A DNA stretch of 64,000 nt from contig CASFGK010000006.1 of NCBI GenBank assembly GCA_949294195.1, forward strand, positions 1 to 64,000. The letters run 5' to 3'. Source of the stretch: an uncultured Bacteroidales bacterium (GTDB lineage Bacteria > Bacteroidota > Bacteroidia > Bacteroidales > UBA932). The translations under genes were made by a program, and so were the position numbers. The notes under the pieces are model-generated. The model was given only the letters and a program-made list of their open reading frames with translations. It had not been told where the DNA came from and made no database searches. This document shows, piece after piece, positions 53,140 to 62,640 of the stretch (position 1 is the first letter of the stretch; every line of letters begins with the position of its first letter).

Positions 53140-55539
53140 TCAGAATATCGCGTTGATTACGTCTTCTATGTTTTTGACATAGACAAAGGTAAGTCCTTTT
53201 ATGTAAATTTCCTTGATATCCTCTACATCTTTGCGGTTGTCCTCGGAGATGATGATGGTATGGATGCCTGACCTTTTGGCCGCCAGTATCTTCTCCTTGA
53301 TGCCGCCTACAGGGAGTACGCGGCCCCTCAGGGTCATCTCTCCTGTCATCGCTATGCCGCTTTTTATCTGTTGCCCTCTCAGGGCCGAAACCATGGAACT
53401 CACCATCGTGATACCGGCGGACGGACCGTCCTTAGGCACGGCTCCCTCTGGAACATGGACATGTATGTCTTTCCGGGCAAACTCCTCGGAGTCCATTCCC
53501 GCCAGCTGCGGGTGTGCCTTTATATACTGGTAAGCTATGGTGGCGGATTCTTTCATCACGTCACCGAGGTTGCCGGTCATGGTAAGCACGCCTTTGCCTG
53601 CGCTTACGGAACTTTCGATGAACAGGATCTCGCCTCCCATCTCGGTCCATGCGAGTCCTGTGACCACGCCGGGAGCCTCGTTTCCTTTCTGCATGTCATG
53701 GAAGTTGGTCGGAAGTCCGAGATATTCTTTCAGATGCTCCGGCTTTATGACGGCAGGGTAATCCTCTCCGAGCGCTATCTTCTTGGCAGTCACCCTCGCT
53801 ACTTTGGCTATCTGCTTCTCCAGACCCCTGACACCGGACTCCCGGGTGTATTTGTCAATGATCTGCGAGACTGCCGCAGGACTGAATTTCAGTTCCTTCT
53901 TTCCCAGGCCATGCTCTTCAAGCTGGCGCGGAATCAGGTAATCCTTGGCGATGACAGCCTTCTCTTCGGCCAGATATCCGCTCACCTGTATCATCTCCAT
54001 CCTGTCCTTCAGGGCCGGCTGGATGGTGGAAGTGGTGTTGGCCGTGGTGATGAACAGCACGTTGGACAGGTCGTAGTCTATATCCAGATAGTTGTCGTGA
54101 AAAGTCGTATTCTGCTCAGGGTCAAGAGCTTCCAGAAGAGCTGACGAAGGATCCCCCTTGAAGTCGCTGCTTACCTTGTCTATTTCGTCAAGCACTATGA
54201 CAGGGTTTGAAGTGCCTGCCCGGTTGATGCCGTTGAGGATTCTTCCCGGAAGCGCACCTATGTAGGTCTTCCTGTGTCCCCTGATTTCCGATTCGTCATG
54301 CAGGCCTCCGAGAGCGATACGCACGTATTTGCGGCCGAGCGCCTTGGCTATCGATTTGCCCAGACTTGTCTTTCCGACTCCCGGAGGGCCCCACAGGCAC
54401 AGGATAGGTGATTTCATGTTGCCCTTCAGCTTGAGTACTGCCAGATACTCGATGATTCTTTCCTTTACCGTCTCCAGCCCGTAATGGTCCTTGTCCAGCA
54501 CTTTCTGTGCGTGCTTCAGATCCAGATTGTCCTGGGACATTTCTCCCCACGGAAGATCAAGCATGAACTGTATGTAGTTGTACTGGGTGCTGTAGTCCGG
54601 AGAGTTGGGGTTGCACCTTTCCAGCTTGGCCATCTCCTTCTCGAAGATTTCCCTGACGGAGTCAGGCCATATCTTTGTCTCTGCCTTTGCCCTGAACTTC
54701 TCGAAATCCTCCATTTCGTCCATTCCGAGCTCTTCCTGGATGGTGCGCAGCTGGTTGTTCAGGTAGTATTCCCTCTGCTGCTGGTCTATCTCGCTCTTTA
54801 CCTTCTGGTTGATGTCCTGCTTGATTTTCAGAAGCTCTATCTGCGTATCCAGCACAGCCAGAAGCTTCATCGCCCGGACTTTCAGGTCTCCGTACTGCAG
54901 AAGCAGCACCTTGTCCATGAAATTCTCCACCTCGATGGTCGTGGCAATGAAATTCACCAGAAACTCGAAGCTGTCGATGGACCTGAGAGCGGACATGGCC
55001 TCCTTCGGCACGAATGAAGAATACTTGAGGATAGTGACCGCCTTTTCCTTCAGCGCCTCGGCTATCATCTTTACATTCTTGTCATCGGCATCAGGAGCGG
55101 TATCTGCCAGATAGCGTACCTGCCCGAGCATGTAAGGGTCATACTCGACGATGGTTTCGATTTCGAACCTCTTGAATCCCTGCAGGATGGCAGTGATAGT
55201 CCCGTCCGGCATCTCGAGAGTCTTCACTATCTTGGCTACGGTTCCGAACCCGTACAGGTCGTCTTTCTTCGGGTCTTCCACCGTTATGTCGTTCTGGGGA
55301 ACGGCTCCGATGAAGTTGTTGTTCCTTTCCGCGTCCTCTATCAGCCTGACGGATTTCTCTCTGCCGATAGTGATAGGGAACACTGCCCCCGGGAAAAGGA
55401 CGGCATTCCTCAGCGCCAGGATAGGAAGGGACTCAGGGAGTTCGTTCTCATCTATTTTCATGAAACTGTCACCGGGGATGACAGGTATAATGCTGACTTC
55501 CGATCCCGATGATGCAAATATCTCTTTCAAATCTTTCAT
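53140..55539 (-). CDS. lon: ATP-dependent protease Lon
   Basis: 799 residues. An N-terminal substrate-binding domain ([19 protein letters not shown]) is followed by coiled coil and an AAA+ domain with Walker [10 protein letters not shown] near 390 and [18 protein letters not shown]. The protease domain carries the Ser707-Lys750 dyad in [11 protein letters not shown] and [11 protein letters not shown] cytoplasmic quality-control protease. It begins a lon-ung-coaD transcript that may extend into the thioredoxin-like gene. Its leader is structured (see 55573-55665). Confidence 0.97.
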   Translation of the reverse strand: MKDLKEIFASSGSEVSIIPVIPGDSFMKIDENELPESLPILALRNAVLFPGAVFPITIGREKSVRLIEDAERNNNFIGAVPQNDITVEDPKKDDLYGFGTVAKIVKTLEMPDGTITAILQGFKRFEIETIVEYDPYMLGQVRYLADTAPDADDKNVKMIAEALKEKAVTILKYSSFVPKEAMSALRSIDSFEFLVNFIATTIEVENFMDKVLLLQYGDLKVRAMKLLAVLDTQIELLKIKQDINQKVKSEIDQQQREYYLNNQLRTIQEELGMDEMEDFEKFRAKAETKIWPDSVREIFEKEMAKLERCNPNSPDYSTQYNYIQFMLDLPWGEMSQDNLDLKHAQKVLDKDHYGLETVKERIIEYLAVLKLKGNMKSPILCLWGPPGVGKTSLGKSIAKALGRKYVRIALGGLHDESEIRGHRKTYIGALPGRILNGINRAGTSNPVIVLDEIDKVSSDFKGDPSSALLEALDPEQNTTFHDNYLDIDYDLSNVLFITTANTTSTIQPALKDRMEMIQVSGYLAEEKAVIAKDYLIPRQLEEHGLGKKELKFSPAAVSQIIDKYTRESGVRGLEKQIAKVARVTAKKIALGEDYPAVIKPEHLKEYLGLPTNFHDMQKGNEAPGVVTGLAWTEMGGEILFIESSVSAGKGVLTMTGNLGDVMKESATIAYQYIKAHPQLAGMDSEEFARKDIHVHVPEGAVPKDGPSAGITMVSSMVSALRGQQIKSGIAMTGEMTLRGRVLPVGGIKEKILAAKRSGIHTIIISEDNRKDVEDIKEIYIKGLTFVYVKNIEDVINAIF

Positions 55540-55572
55540 ACCTATTTAATATATACAAGCACAATCATATCT

Positions 55573-55665
55573 CTGCCAAAATGGCAGTATTATGAAGCTC
55601 TGATTCCGGAGCGCCACTATTGTCAATGACTGTGCCAATACCGGGGCGCAACGGTATTGCGGCAC
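55573..55665 (-). promoter_or_regulatory. Structured 5' leader of lon
   Basis: On the transcribed (minus) strand a strong hairpin forms at the very 5' end (GTGCC-GC-AATACC with GGTATT-GGCAC, 55632-55665, 10-base loop) and a second, perfect 6-bp hairpin (CTGCCA/TGGCAG) lies at 55573-55587. No T-run follows either. They may protect or regulate the mRNA. Confidence 0.45.
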
Positions 55666-55673
55666 GTCAGCGG

Positions 55674-55681
55674 CAAATATA
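55674..55681 (-). promoter_or_regulatory. -7 element of lon
   Basis: Minus strand TATATTTG; it would start the transcript near 55667, two bases before the first hairpin and about 128 bases before the ATG. The -33 site is not recognisable. Confidence 0.45.
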
Positions 55682-55713
55682 GGATGAAAAATGAAAATAA
55701 ATTCACATATGAT

Positions 55714-55744
55714 TTTGAATATTAAAAAAATAAATCTACTTTTG
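55714..55744 (+). promoter_or_regulatory. Promoter of the HU gene
   Basis: TTTG (55714-55717), 19 bases, TACTTTTG (55737-55744): full consensus. Confidence 0.8.
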
Positions 55745-55789
55745 CACTCCTGTTTCGGGATACAGTAATGAATTTAAATATAAATAATT

Positions 55790-56065
55790 ATGACTAAGGC
55801 AGAAATCGTAAACGAAGTTGCAAAAGCTACAGGGATTGAGAAGATCGCAGTACAGTCTGTCATTGAGGCATTTATGGATTCTGTGAAAGGATCGCTTGCA
55901 AAAGGCAATCCTGTGTTTCTCAGAGGGTTTGGTAGCTTTATCATCAAGCACAGGGCTGAGAAGACAGCAAGGAACATTACTAAGAGCACGACTATGACTA
56001 TCCCCGCTCACGATATTCCGGCATTCAAACCGGCAAAGGTTTTTGTGAACGAGATTAAAAAATAA
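55790..56065 (+). CDS. HU-family DNA-binding protein
   Basis: 91 residues, the normal HU length. MTKAEIVNEVAKATGI is the helical dimer part; VFLRGFGSFIIKHRAEKTARNI is the conserved core turn; the DNA-binding arm includes the IPAHDIPAFKPAK segment. It bends and compacts DNA. Followed 22 bases later by a tiny basic gene, probably in the same transcript. Confidence 0.95.
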   Translation: MTKAEIVNEVAKATGIEKIAVQSVIEAFMDSVKGSLAKGNPVFLRGFGSFIIKHRAEKTARNITKSTTMTIPAHDIPAFKPAKVFVNEIKK

Positions 56066-56087
56066 TTGTTTTTAAAAGTTTAATATT

Positions 56088-56180
56088 ATGCCAAGCGGTA
56101 AGAAAAGAAAGAGACATAAGATGGCGACGCACAAACGTAAAAAACGTTTGCGCAAGAACAGACATAAGAAGAGAAAGTAG
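56088..56180 (+). CDS. Tiny basic ribosome-associated protein (AURKAIP1/COX24-like, bS22/mS38 type)
   Basis: A 30-residue peptide beginning MPSGKKRKRHKMATHKRKK and ending in KKRK, about two thirds Lys, Arg or His. The KRKKRLRKNRHKKR block is the signature of the COX24/AURKAIP1 C-terminal domain, whose relatives are small-subunit ribosomal proteins (mS38 in mitochondria, bS22 in some bacteria). It is easy to miss because of its length. It lies between the HU gene and a terminator. Identification is from motif memory; ribosome association in this organism is inferred. Confidence 0.85.
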   Translation: MPSGKKRKRHKMATHKRKKRLRKNRHKKRK

Positions 56181-56215
56181 TCTCTCGGTCTGCCATTTTA
56201 GCAGTTGCTGAATTG

Positions 56216-56256
56216 AAGAGGCTGTCCAAACTTTTTAGGGCAACCTCTTTTTTGCT
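56216..56256 (+). terminator. Terminator after HU and the tiny basic gene
   Basis: AAGAGGCTGTCC pairs with GGGCAACCTCTT (two mismatched or bulged positions) and is followed by TTTTT. Confidence 0.7.
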
Positions 56257-56268
56257 TTAAATGACAAG

Positions 56269-57834
56269 ATGTCAATGGATGAATCTGTAAAAGATCTTAT
56301 AGTTGATGTAAATTCGACGGAGGTCTCGATAGCGCTTATGGAGAACCATAAGCTCATCGAGCTGAACAAGGAGTCCAGCAAAGGGCACAGTTTTTCTGTG
56401 GGGGACGTGTACCTCGGCAAGGTGAAGAAGCTTCTTCCTGCCCTCAATGCTGCCTTTGTGGATATCGGGGACGAAAAAGAGGCTTTCGTGCACTATCTGG
56501 ATCTTGGATTGTATTTCAATGCGTTCGATGAGTTCGTCAGAAGACTCAATCCCAACTCGGACAAGAAAGGGATGTACTCCCATATCAAGATAGGTCCGAT
56601 ACTGGAGAAGGAGGGCAAGATCGAGAATGTCCTCTCTCCGGGACAGATGATGATAGTGCAGATTGTCAAGGAACCCATTTCCACCAAAGGGTCACGACTG
56701 ACTGCAGAGATTTCATTGGCAGGACGTAATGTAGTGCTTCTTCCTTTTGCTGAAAAGGTCAGTGTCTCCCAGAAAATCACTTCCAAGGAAGAGAAAAGGA
56801 GACTCGAAGCGCTTGTAAGGAACATATTGCCCAGGAATTACGGAGCTATCATCCGCACGGCGGCAGAGGGCAAGAACGCCGCTGTCCTTGATGCGGAGAT
56901 CAGATCGCTGATAGACAAGTGGGAGAGCTCGTGGGACAAGGTCGCGAAGTCAAAGACCGTCCAGCTTCTTTTCACTGAATACAGCAAGACTACCACCATC
57001 CTCAGGGATCTCCTGAATGATTCGTTCTCAAATATTTACGTTAATGACGAATCCGTCTACGAGGAGACCCGCAAGTATATTTCGCTCATTTCTCCGGATC
57101 AGGAGAAGATAGTGAAGCTGTACAGGGAAAACACGCCTATCTTCGACCATTTTGAGGTCACAAGGCAGATCAAGAGTTCATTTGGAAAGGTAGTCCCGAT
57201 AAAGCAGGGCGCATATCTGGTAATCGAGCATACTGAGGCTCTTCATGTCATCGATGTGAACAGCGGCATCCGCTCAAAGAACAAGGAGCAGGAGCAGAAC
57301 ACCTATGATGTGAACTGCTATGCGGCGGAGGAGATAGCCAGACAGCTCAGACTCAGGGATATGGGAGGAATCGTGATAGTGGATTTCATAGATATGGAGT
57401 CCAACGAGCACAAGAACCTGCTCTTCCATCACATGCAGGAGCTTATGCAGAACGACAGGGCAAAGCACAACGTGCTTCCTCTCACGAAATTCGGCCTGAT
57501 GCAGATAACGCGGCAGAGAGTGCGTCCCGCTATAGAGATTAATACTACGGAGGTGTGTCCGGTGTGCAACGGCACAGGCAAGATTTCATCGAGCGTAGTG
57601 ATAGACGAGGCAATTGAGCGCAAGCTGAACTACTATGTGACGGAGAAGGGGATTACATCCTTTACTCTCAAAGTCAGCCCGATACTCGGGTCGTACCTGA
57701 CCAGGGGCTTCAACTCCGTCGTACGTAAGTGGAAGAAGAAATACAAGTGCAAGATAAAGATGGTCGAAGTCACGGACTTCACTGTCCTGCAGAATGAATT
57801 CTACACTGAAAAGGGAGATAAGCTGGAGAGCTAG
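56269..57834 (+). CDS. rng: Ribonuclease E/G family protein (RNase G type)
   Basis: 521 residues, the RNase G length. An S1 RNA-binding domain lies within about 40-130 (GDVYLGKVKKLLPALNAAFVDIG). The catalytic Asp pair is in HVIDVNSGIRS and GGIVIVDFIDM, and the zinc-link Cys pair is CPVCNGTG. It lacks the long C-terminal scaffold of RNase E. It processes rRNA and decays mRNA. Two possible ATGs (56269 and 56275). A terminator hairpin overlaps its stop codon. Confidence 0.93.
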   Translation: MSMDESVKDLIVDVNSTEVSIALMENHKLIELNKESSKGHSFSVGDVYLGKVKKLLPALNAAFVDIGDEKEAFVHYLDLGLYFNAFDEFVRRLNPNSDKKGMYSHIKIGPILEKEGKIENVLSPGQMMIVQIVKEPISTKGSRLTAEISLAGRNVVLLPFAEKVSVSQKITSKEEKRRLEALVRNILPRNYGAIIRTAAEGKNAAVLDAEIRSLIDKWESSWDKVAKSKTVQLLFTEYSKTTTILRDLLNDSFSNIYVNDESVYEETRKYISLISPDQEKIVKLYRENTPIFDHFEVTRQIKSSFGKVVPIKQGAYLVIEHTEALHVIDVNSGIRSKNKEQEQNTYDVNCYAAEEIARQLRLRDMGGIVIVDFIDMESNEHKNLLFHHMQELMQNDRAKHNVLPLTKFGLMQITRQRVRPAIEINTTEVCPVCNGTGKISSSVVIDEAIERKLNYYVTEKGITSFTLKVSPILGSYLTRGFNSVVRKWKKKYKCKIKMVEVTDFTVLQNEFYTEKGDKLES

Positions 57835-57847
57835 CTTATCTCTTTTT
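57815..57847 (+). terminator. Terminator overlapping the rng stop codon
   Basis: GAGATAAGCT (57815-57824), 8-base loop, AGCTTATCTC (57833-57842), TTTTT. The stop codon lies at the loop-stem boundary. Confidence 0.85.
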
Positions 57848-57903
57848 ATATATTCCCGAAAGAAGCGCCGTAGAAAAGGCGCGCTGAAACTGAAACGTAA
57901 AGT

Positions 57904-59190
57904 ATGCCACGACTCGACTACAAGGATACCATAACGCTGGATGACGCCAGCCGGATTTCAGGCCCGTCAGCGTTCAACATAATGATCAAGCCTGCAGGTT
58001 CCCTGTGCAACCTTGACTGCCACTACTGCTACTATCTCGACAAATCGGAGATTTACGGGGGACGCGAACCCAGAATGAGCCTCGACATGCTTGAGACTCT
58101 CGTAAGGGAATACATTGCAGCCAACGATGTCCCTGAAGTTACATTCAACTGGCATGGAGGAGAACCTCTGGTCATGGGTCTGGACTTTTACCGCAAGGCC
58201 GTCGAACTGGAAAAGAAATACGCGGCAGGCAAGACCGTCCACAACACCCTGCAGACAAACGGAACACTCATAACCCGGGAATGGGCCTCGTTCTTCCGCG
58301 ACAACGACTTCCTTATAGGCATATCCATAGACGGTCCGCAGGACATACACGACAGATACCGCAAGGACAAGGGCGGCGCCCCTACCTTCGACAAGGTAAT
58401 GCGCGGCATCGACATGCTCTACAGGACCGGAGTACAGTACAACACCATGTCCACCATCAACCGGGCCTCCGAAGGCCGCGGCCTCGAAGTATACCGCTTC
58501 CTCAAATCGCTCGGGACACGCTACATGCAGTTCATGCCTGTTGTAGAGCATATAAAATACCCGTTGACACCAGGCGGCAAACCGGACAGGAACGCCAGAC
58601 CGTACATTGTCAACCCATCTGAGGAAGGAGCGGTGATAGCCCCGTGGTCAGTCGGTTCCATGGCATTCGGGACATTCATGTGCGACATATTCGACTACTG
58701 GGTGCGCAACGACGTGGGACAGTGGTTTGTCAACCTTTTCGACGCCACACTTGCCGGATGGTGCCGTACCATGCCCGGAACATGCGCCTATGCAGAGACC
58801 TGCGGGGGGAATTCGGTCATAGAACACAACGGCGACCTGTACCCTTGCGACCATTTCGTTTATCCTGAGTACCTTCTCGGGAATATTTACGAAAATGACC
58901 TCCGCGAAATGATGACCTCGGAAAAGCAGGTGAAATTCGGTATAGCGAAAAGGAATTCCCTTCCGTACAAGTGCATCAGCTGCAAATACTGGTTTGCATG
59001 TCATGGCGAATGCCCGAAACACAGATTCAACAGGACAGAGTCCGGAGAAACCGGACTGAACGCCCTGTGTGACGGCTATTACAAGTATTATTCACACGTA
59101 GCCCCGTACATGGACAAGATGAAGGAACTCCTCGGGCAGCAGCAGGCCCCTTCCGGAGTCATCCCGTGGGCAAGGATGAGGAAAGGATGA
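57904..59190 (+). CDS. Anaerobic sulfatase-maturating enzyme homologue (radical SAM/SPASM)
   Basis: 428 residues. The radical-SAM triad Cys35, Cys39, Cys42 lies in CNLDCHYCYYLDKSE, followed by FNWHGGEPLVMGLDFY and LQTNGTLI. The C-terminal SPASM domain supplies auxiliary-cluster Cys in ETCGGNSVIEHNGDLYPCDHF and CISCKYWFACHGECPKHR. The family converts a Cys or Ser of sulfatases into formylglycine under anoxia. No sulfatase is adjacent, so it acts on enzymes encoded elsewhere, or on another target. A small hairpin (GCGCC/GGCGC) lies 22 bases before the ATG. Confidence 0.88.
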   Translation: MPRLDYKDTITLDDASRISGPSAFNIMIKPAGSLCNLDCHYCYYLDKSEIYGGREPRMSLDMLETLVREYIAANDVPEVTFNWHGGEPLVMGLDFYRKAVELEKKYAAGKTVHNTLQTNGTLITREWASFFRDNDFLIGISIDGPQDIHDRYRKDKGGAPTFDKVMRGIDMLYRTGVQYNTMSTINRASEGRGLEVYRFLKSLGTRYMQFMPVVEHIKYPLTPGGKPDRNARPYIVNPSEEGAVIAPWSVGSMAFGTFMCDIFDYWVRNDVGQWFVNLFDATLAGWCRTMPGTCAYAETCGGNSVIEHNGDLYPCDHFVYPEYLLGNIYENDLREMMTSEKQVKFGIAKRNSLPYKCISCKYWFACHGECPKHRFNRTESGETGLNALCDGYYKYYSHVAPYMDKMKELLGQQQAPSGVIPWARMRKG

Positions 59191-59241
59191 CAGATAGCCG
59201 CCATCCTCATCCGGGACCGGCGAGGAGGCTGCATCCGGACC

Positions 59242-61101
59242 CTACAGCTGGCAGGAAAGCTCCAGCCAGCGTGTCTCCTTGGCATCTGTCTCTGAAATGA
59301 TTTCCCCGATGCGCAGTGAAGCCTTCTGCAGCTGCTCATAGGGGAGAGTGCCGCTGTTCAGGTCCGCTTCCAGCCTTGCCTTTTCCTCTCCCAGAGCCTC
59401 AAGGTCCTTTTCGAGCTGTTCCAGCTCCCTCTGTTCCTTGTAGGTAAGCTTCTTTTTGGCAGGCTTCGGCTGCGCTGATGCCGCCGTTTTCTGTGCCCTG
59501 GCTTCCTTTGCCGCCTTTTCTCCGGCCCTGGCATCCGACCTTTGCTGTGCCTCGTATTCCTTTATGAAAGCCCGGTACTCGCTGTAGCTTCCGATGAAAT
59601 CCTTGATGACACCGTCTCCGCAGAACACGAACAGATGGTCCGCAAGCCTGTCCAGGAAATGCCTGTCGTGCGAGACGATGATCAGCGACCCTCCGAACTC
59701 CTTGAGATATTCCTCCAGAATGTTGAGAGTCACGATGTCCAGGTCATTTGTCGGCTCGTCCAGCACCAGCAGGTTGGGCTGTTTCATCAGGATGGTCAGC
59801 AGATAGAGACGGCGCTTTTCCCCTCCGCTGAGCGTGCCGACCTTGTTGTTGAGCATGTCGTGAGGGAAAAGGAACCGGTTCAGCAGTCGGGTGTCGTTCA
59901 CGGTTTCCAGGACAGTATCTTCCGGATTGAACGAGATTCCGCTCTGGCGGTAGTATCCTATCTTCAGCGACTCTCCTCTCTCGATGACGCCTGTCAGCAG
60001 ACCTTTTCCTGCTCTCTGCTCCGGTGTAAGGCTTTCATACACAGCCGGATCCGTGCAGACCATATCGTCAGTGAAGTCCCCGGTAACAAGATTTATGAAG
60101 GTACTTTTACCGGCACCGTTGCGCCCGACTATCCCCACCTTCTCGTATCGCTGGAAATTGTATGTGAAACGGTCCAGATAGCATTTGTCACCATAGTAGA
60201 AGGATACATCCTTGCAGTTGATGATTTTGGTCCCCAGACGTGAGCTTCCCTGTACTTCCGCCATGGAAATCTGCTTCTGCGTATAGGTCTGCGAAGCCCT
60301 TTCCTTCAGGTCATGGAAAGCATTGATCCTGTATCGTGCCTTCCCGGTGCGGGCCTGCGGGGTGCTTCGCATCCACTCCAGCTCGCGGCGCAGTATGTTG
60401 CGCACCTTGTCTGTCTCGGCATTGTAGTTCGCGATGCGCTCGTCCCTCTTTTCCAGATAGTTTTCATAGTTGCCCTTGTAGGTATAGACCGCCCCCCGGT
60501 CCATTTCCATGATGATGTTGCACACATGGTCCAGGAAATACCTGTCATGAGTCACCATCAGCAGGGTGCATCGTGCCCTGGACAGATAGCTCTCCAGAAA
60601 CTCTATCGCGTCGATGTCCAGATGGTTGGTCGGCTCGTCCATGATGAAGAAATCAGCCTCGGTGGCCAGCATTTCGGCAAGGGCCACACGCTTGAGCTCG
60701 CCTCCTGAAAGCTCCTTCAGCTTCTGCTCCGGATCCGGCAGACGGAAGCTCGTCAGAAGCCTGATGACCCTCCGCTCGTATTCCCAGTAGTGCTCCTGAT
60801 CCAGATCACGGGTAAACTCCTCGCTGTGCTCCATGACCTGCTGCATGATGCTTTTCTGCGGGTCATGCTCGTACTCCTGCTCCAGAAACGCTATGCGTAT
60901 GTCTTTCAGAAACATGATCTTGCCGCCGGAGTCGGACTTGTCCTTCCCGGCAAGGATCCTCATGAGGGAGGTCTTGCCCGTTCCGTTCGGCGCGATAAGC
61001 GCTATCTTGTCCCCTTCGTTGATGTTGAATCCGATGTGCTCGAAAAGCACTTTCGGTCCGTATGATTTGGAAATGTTCTCAATCTGCAGATAACTCGCCA
61101 T
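59242..61101 (-). CDS. uup: ABC-F protein, Uup type
   Basis: 619 residues. Two ABC domains: Walker A APNGTGKT at 37-44 and GRNGAGKS near 349, signatures LSGGELKRVAL and LSGGEKRRLYL, Walker B IMDEPTNHLD and VLDEPTNDLD. The linker has ELEWMRSTPQARTGKARYR. A Lys/Ala-rich hinge (KAAKEARAQKTAASA) leads to a C-terminal coiled coil (about 555-619), the Uup DNA/RNA-binding element. No membrane segments. Acts on ribosomes or branched DNA; antibiotic resistance is not indicated. Confidence 0.88.
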   Translation of the reverse strand: MASYLQIENISKSYGPKVLFEHIGFNINEGDKIALIAPNGTGKTSLMRILAGKDKSDSGGKIMFLKDIRIAFLEQEYEHDPQKSIMQQVMEHSEEFTRDLDQEHYWEYERRVIRLLTSFRLPDPEQKLKELSGGELKRVALAEMLATEADFFIMDEPTNHLDIDAIEFLESYLSRARCTLLMVTHDRYFLDHVCNIIMEMDRGAVYTYKGNYENYLEKRDERIANYNAETDKVRNILRRELEWMRSTPQARTGKARYRINAFHDLKERASQTYTQKQISMAEVQGSSRLGTKIINCKDVSFYYGDKCYLDRFTYNFQRYEKVGIVGRNGAGKSTFINLVTGDFTDDMVCTDPAVYESLTPEQRAGKGLLTGVIERGESLKIGYYRQSGISFNPEDTVLETVNDTRLLNRFLFPHDMLNNKVGTLSGGEKRRLYLLTILMKQPNLLVLDEPTNDLDIVTLNILEEYLKEFGGSLIIVSHDRHFLDRLADHLFVFCGDGVIKDFIGSYSEYRAFIKEYEAQQRSDARAGEKAAKEARAQKTAASAQPKPAKKKLTYKEQRELEQLEKDLEALGEEKARLEADLNSGTLPYEQLQKASLRIGEIISETDAKETRWLELSCQL

Positions 61102-61195
61102 AATGTAAACCGATGAATCAGTATCCGGTCCGCAGCCCGGTGGAATCTCTTCCGCCTGCCGCTCCTGTCCGAAATCGGGAAACCGGATGGAAAAC

Positions 61196-61225
61196 CTTGC
61201 AAAGTTATGTAAAAATGTATATTTT
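61196..61225 (+). promoter_or_regulatory. Possible promoter of the fucosidase gene
   Basis: CTTG (61196-61199), 18 bases, TATATTTT (61218-61225), one base off the -7 consensus. Confidence 0.4.
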
Positions 61226-61256
61226 CACCCCGATAACCAAAACCACAGTCTACTTT

Positions 61257-62582
61257 ATGCGAAAGATTTTCTATCCGCTTCTGGCTCTGGGATTCGCCTC
61301 CCTGGCCGCAGCCCCGTCCCATGCGGACAACGGCATTCCGGGATATACCCCCACAGAAGAAATCATTCAGGCCCAGAAAGAATTCAGCGACAGCAAGTTC
61401 GGTATCTTCCTCCACTGGGGCGTCTACAGTATGACCGCCCAGGGTGAATGGTATATGAACAATGTCGGCATCGACTGGCGGGAATACGAAAAGCTGGCTT
61501 CCGGCTTCTATCCGTCGAAGTTCGACGCCGCAGAGTGGGTCTCTGCCATCAAGGCTTCCGGAGCGAAATACATCTGCCTTACTTCCAGACACCATGACGG
61601 CTTTTCCATGTTCGGGACCAAGTATTCGGACTTCAATATAGTGGACGCGACACCCTTCGGCAGGGACATCCTCAAGGAGCTTGCAGACGAGTGCCGCAGG
61701 CAGGGCATCAGGCTTCATCTCTATTACTCGCACATCGACTGGCGCCGCTCCGACTACCCGAAAGGCAGGACAGGCCTGAACACCGGATGCGACAGGAGCC
61801 AGGAAAACTGGCCTCAGTACTTCACCTTCATGAACAACCAGCTGACAGAGCTCCTGACAAACTACGGTCCCATCGGAGCCATCTGGTTTGACGGCAAGTG
61901 GGATCACGACATGGATCCGGACTTCGACTGGCAGCTGGACGAGCAGTATGCCATGATACACCGTCTCCAGCCTTCATGTCTTGTGGCCAACAACCATCAC
62001 GAGACCCCGTATCCTGGCGAGAACATCCAGATATTCGAGCGCGACCTTCCGGGCGAGAACAAGGCCGGCCTGTCCGGACAGGAAGTGAGCAGCCACCTTC
62101 CTCTCGAGACATGCGAGACCATGAACGGCATGTGGGGATACAAGATTACTGACCAGAACTACAAGAGTACCAAGGAACTGATCCACCTTCTGGTACGCGC
62201 GGCAGGCAAGAACGCCAACCTTCTTCTGAACATAGGCCCGCAGCCGAACGGCGAACTTCCCGAAGTGGCTGTGCAGCGCCTTAAGGAAATAGGGGAGTGG
62301 ATGCGGAAATACGGCGACACCGTCTACGGGACACGCATCGGAGAAGTCGCCCCTCACCCGTGGGGAGTATCCACCGCCAAAGACAATATCCAGTATATAC
62401 ATATCCTCGACTATCAGGATGATGCGATCTTCCTTCCCGTCAAGTCAAAAGTCAGGTCGGCAGAATGCCTCAATACCGGAGAAACCCTGAAATTCACCCG
62501 GACCGGCAGCGGCATCACTGTCAGTCTTTCCAAAGTCCCTGACGAAACCGACTACATCGTCAAGCTTACGATGGACAGGTAG
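61257..62582 (+). CDS. Exported alpha-L-fucosidase, GH29
   Basis: About 441 residues from the ATG at 61257, which opens with a signal peptide (MRKIFYPLLALGFASLAAAP). GH29 markers: FGIFLHWGVYSMTAQGEWY, YICLTSRHHDGFSMF, WRRSDYPKG, and IGAIWFDGKWDHD with the nucleophile Asp212; KNANLLLNIGPQPNGELP follows near 320. Lacks the usual C-terminal CBM, ending after a short beta domain. It removes fucose from host or dietary glycans in the periplasm or outside. Longer in-frame sequence to 61113 precedes the probable promoter and is not used. The next gene lies beyond the invertible segment. Confidence 0.9.
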   Translation: MRKIFYPLLALGFASLAAAPSHADNGIPGYTPTEEIIQAQKEFSDSKFGIFLHWGVYSMTAQGEWYMNNVGIDWREYEKLASGFYPSKFDAAEWVSAIKASGAKYICLTSRHHDGFSMFGTKYSDFNIVDATPFGRDILKELADECRRQGIRLHLYYSHIDWRRSDYPKGRTGLNTGCDRSQENWPQYFTFMNNQLTELLTNYGPIGAIWFDGKWDHDMDPDFDWQLDEQYAMIHRLQPSCLVANNHHETPYPGENIQIFERDLPGENKAGLSGQEVSSHLPLETCETMNGMWGYKITDQNYKSTKELIHLLVRAAGKNANLLLNIGPQPNGELPEVAVQRLKEIGEWMRKYGDTVYGTRIGEVAPHPWGVSTAKDNIQYIHILDYQDDAIFLPVKSKVRSAECLNTGETLKFTRTGSGITVSLSKVPDETDYIVKLTMDR

Positions 62583-62611
62583 AGCCGCTTTAAATATACC
62601 GTTGCTTACAG

Positions 62612-62640
62612 TATGCCGTCTCTATGCAAGAGACGGCATA
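62612..62640. repeat. Left recombination-like site (IRL) of the invertible segment
   Basis: Perfect 11-bp arms TATGCCGTCTC and GAGACGGCATA flank a 7-base core TATGCAA. It is the inverted counterpart of the site at 62777-62805. It could also act as a hairpin behind the fucosidase gene, but no T-run follows. Confidence 0.8.

Noticed and set aside
57864..57882. GCGCC/GGCGC hairpin before the sulfatase-maturase homologue as a riboswitch
   Set aside because: Five base pairs with an A-rich loop; too little structure to call a riboswitch.
62612..62640. Left inverted site as a plain rho-independent terminator of the fucosidase gene
   Set aside because: The stem is good but no T-run follows on either strand, and a near-identical site in opposite orientation occurs 165 bases away. 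It may still hinder read-through.
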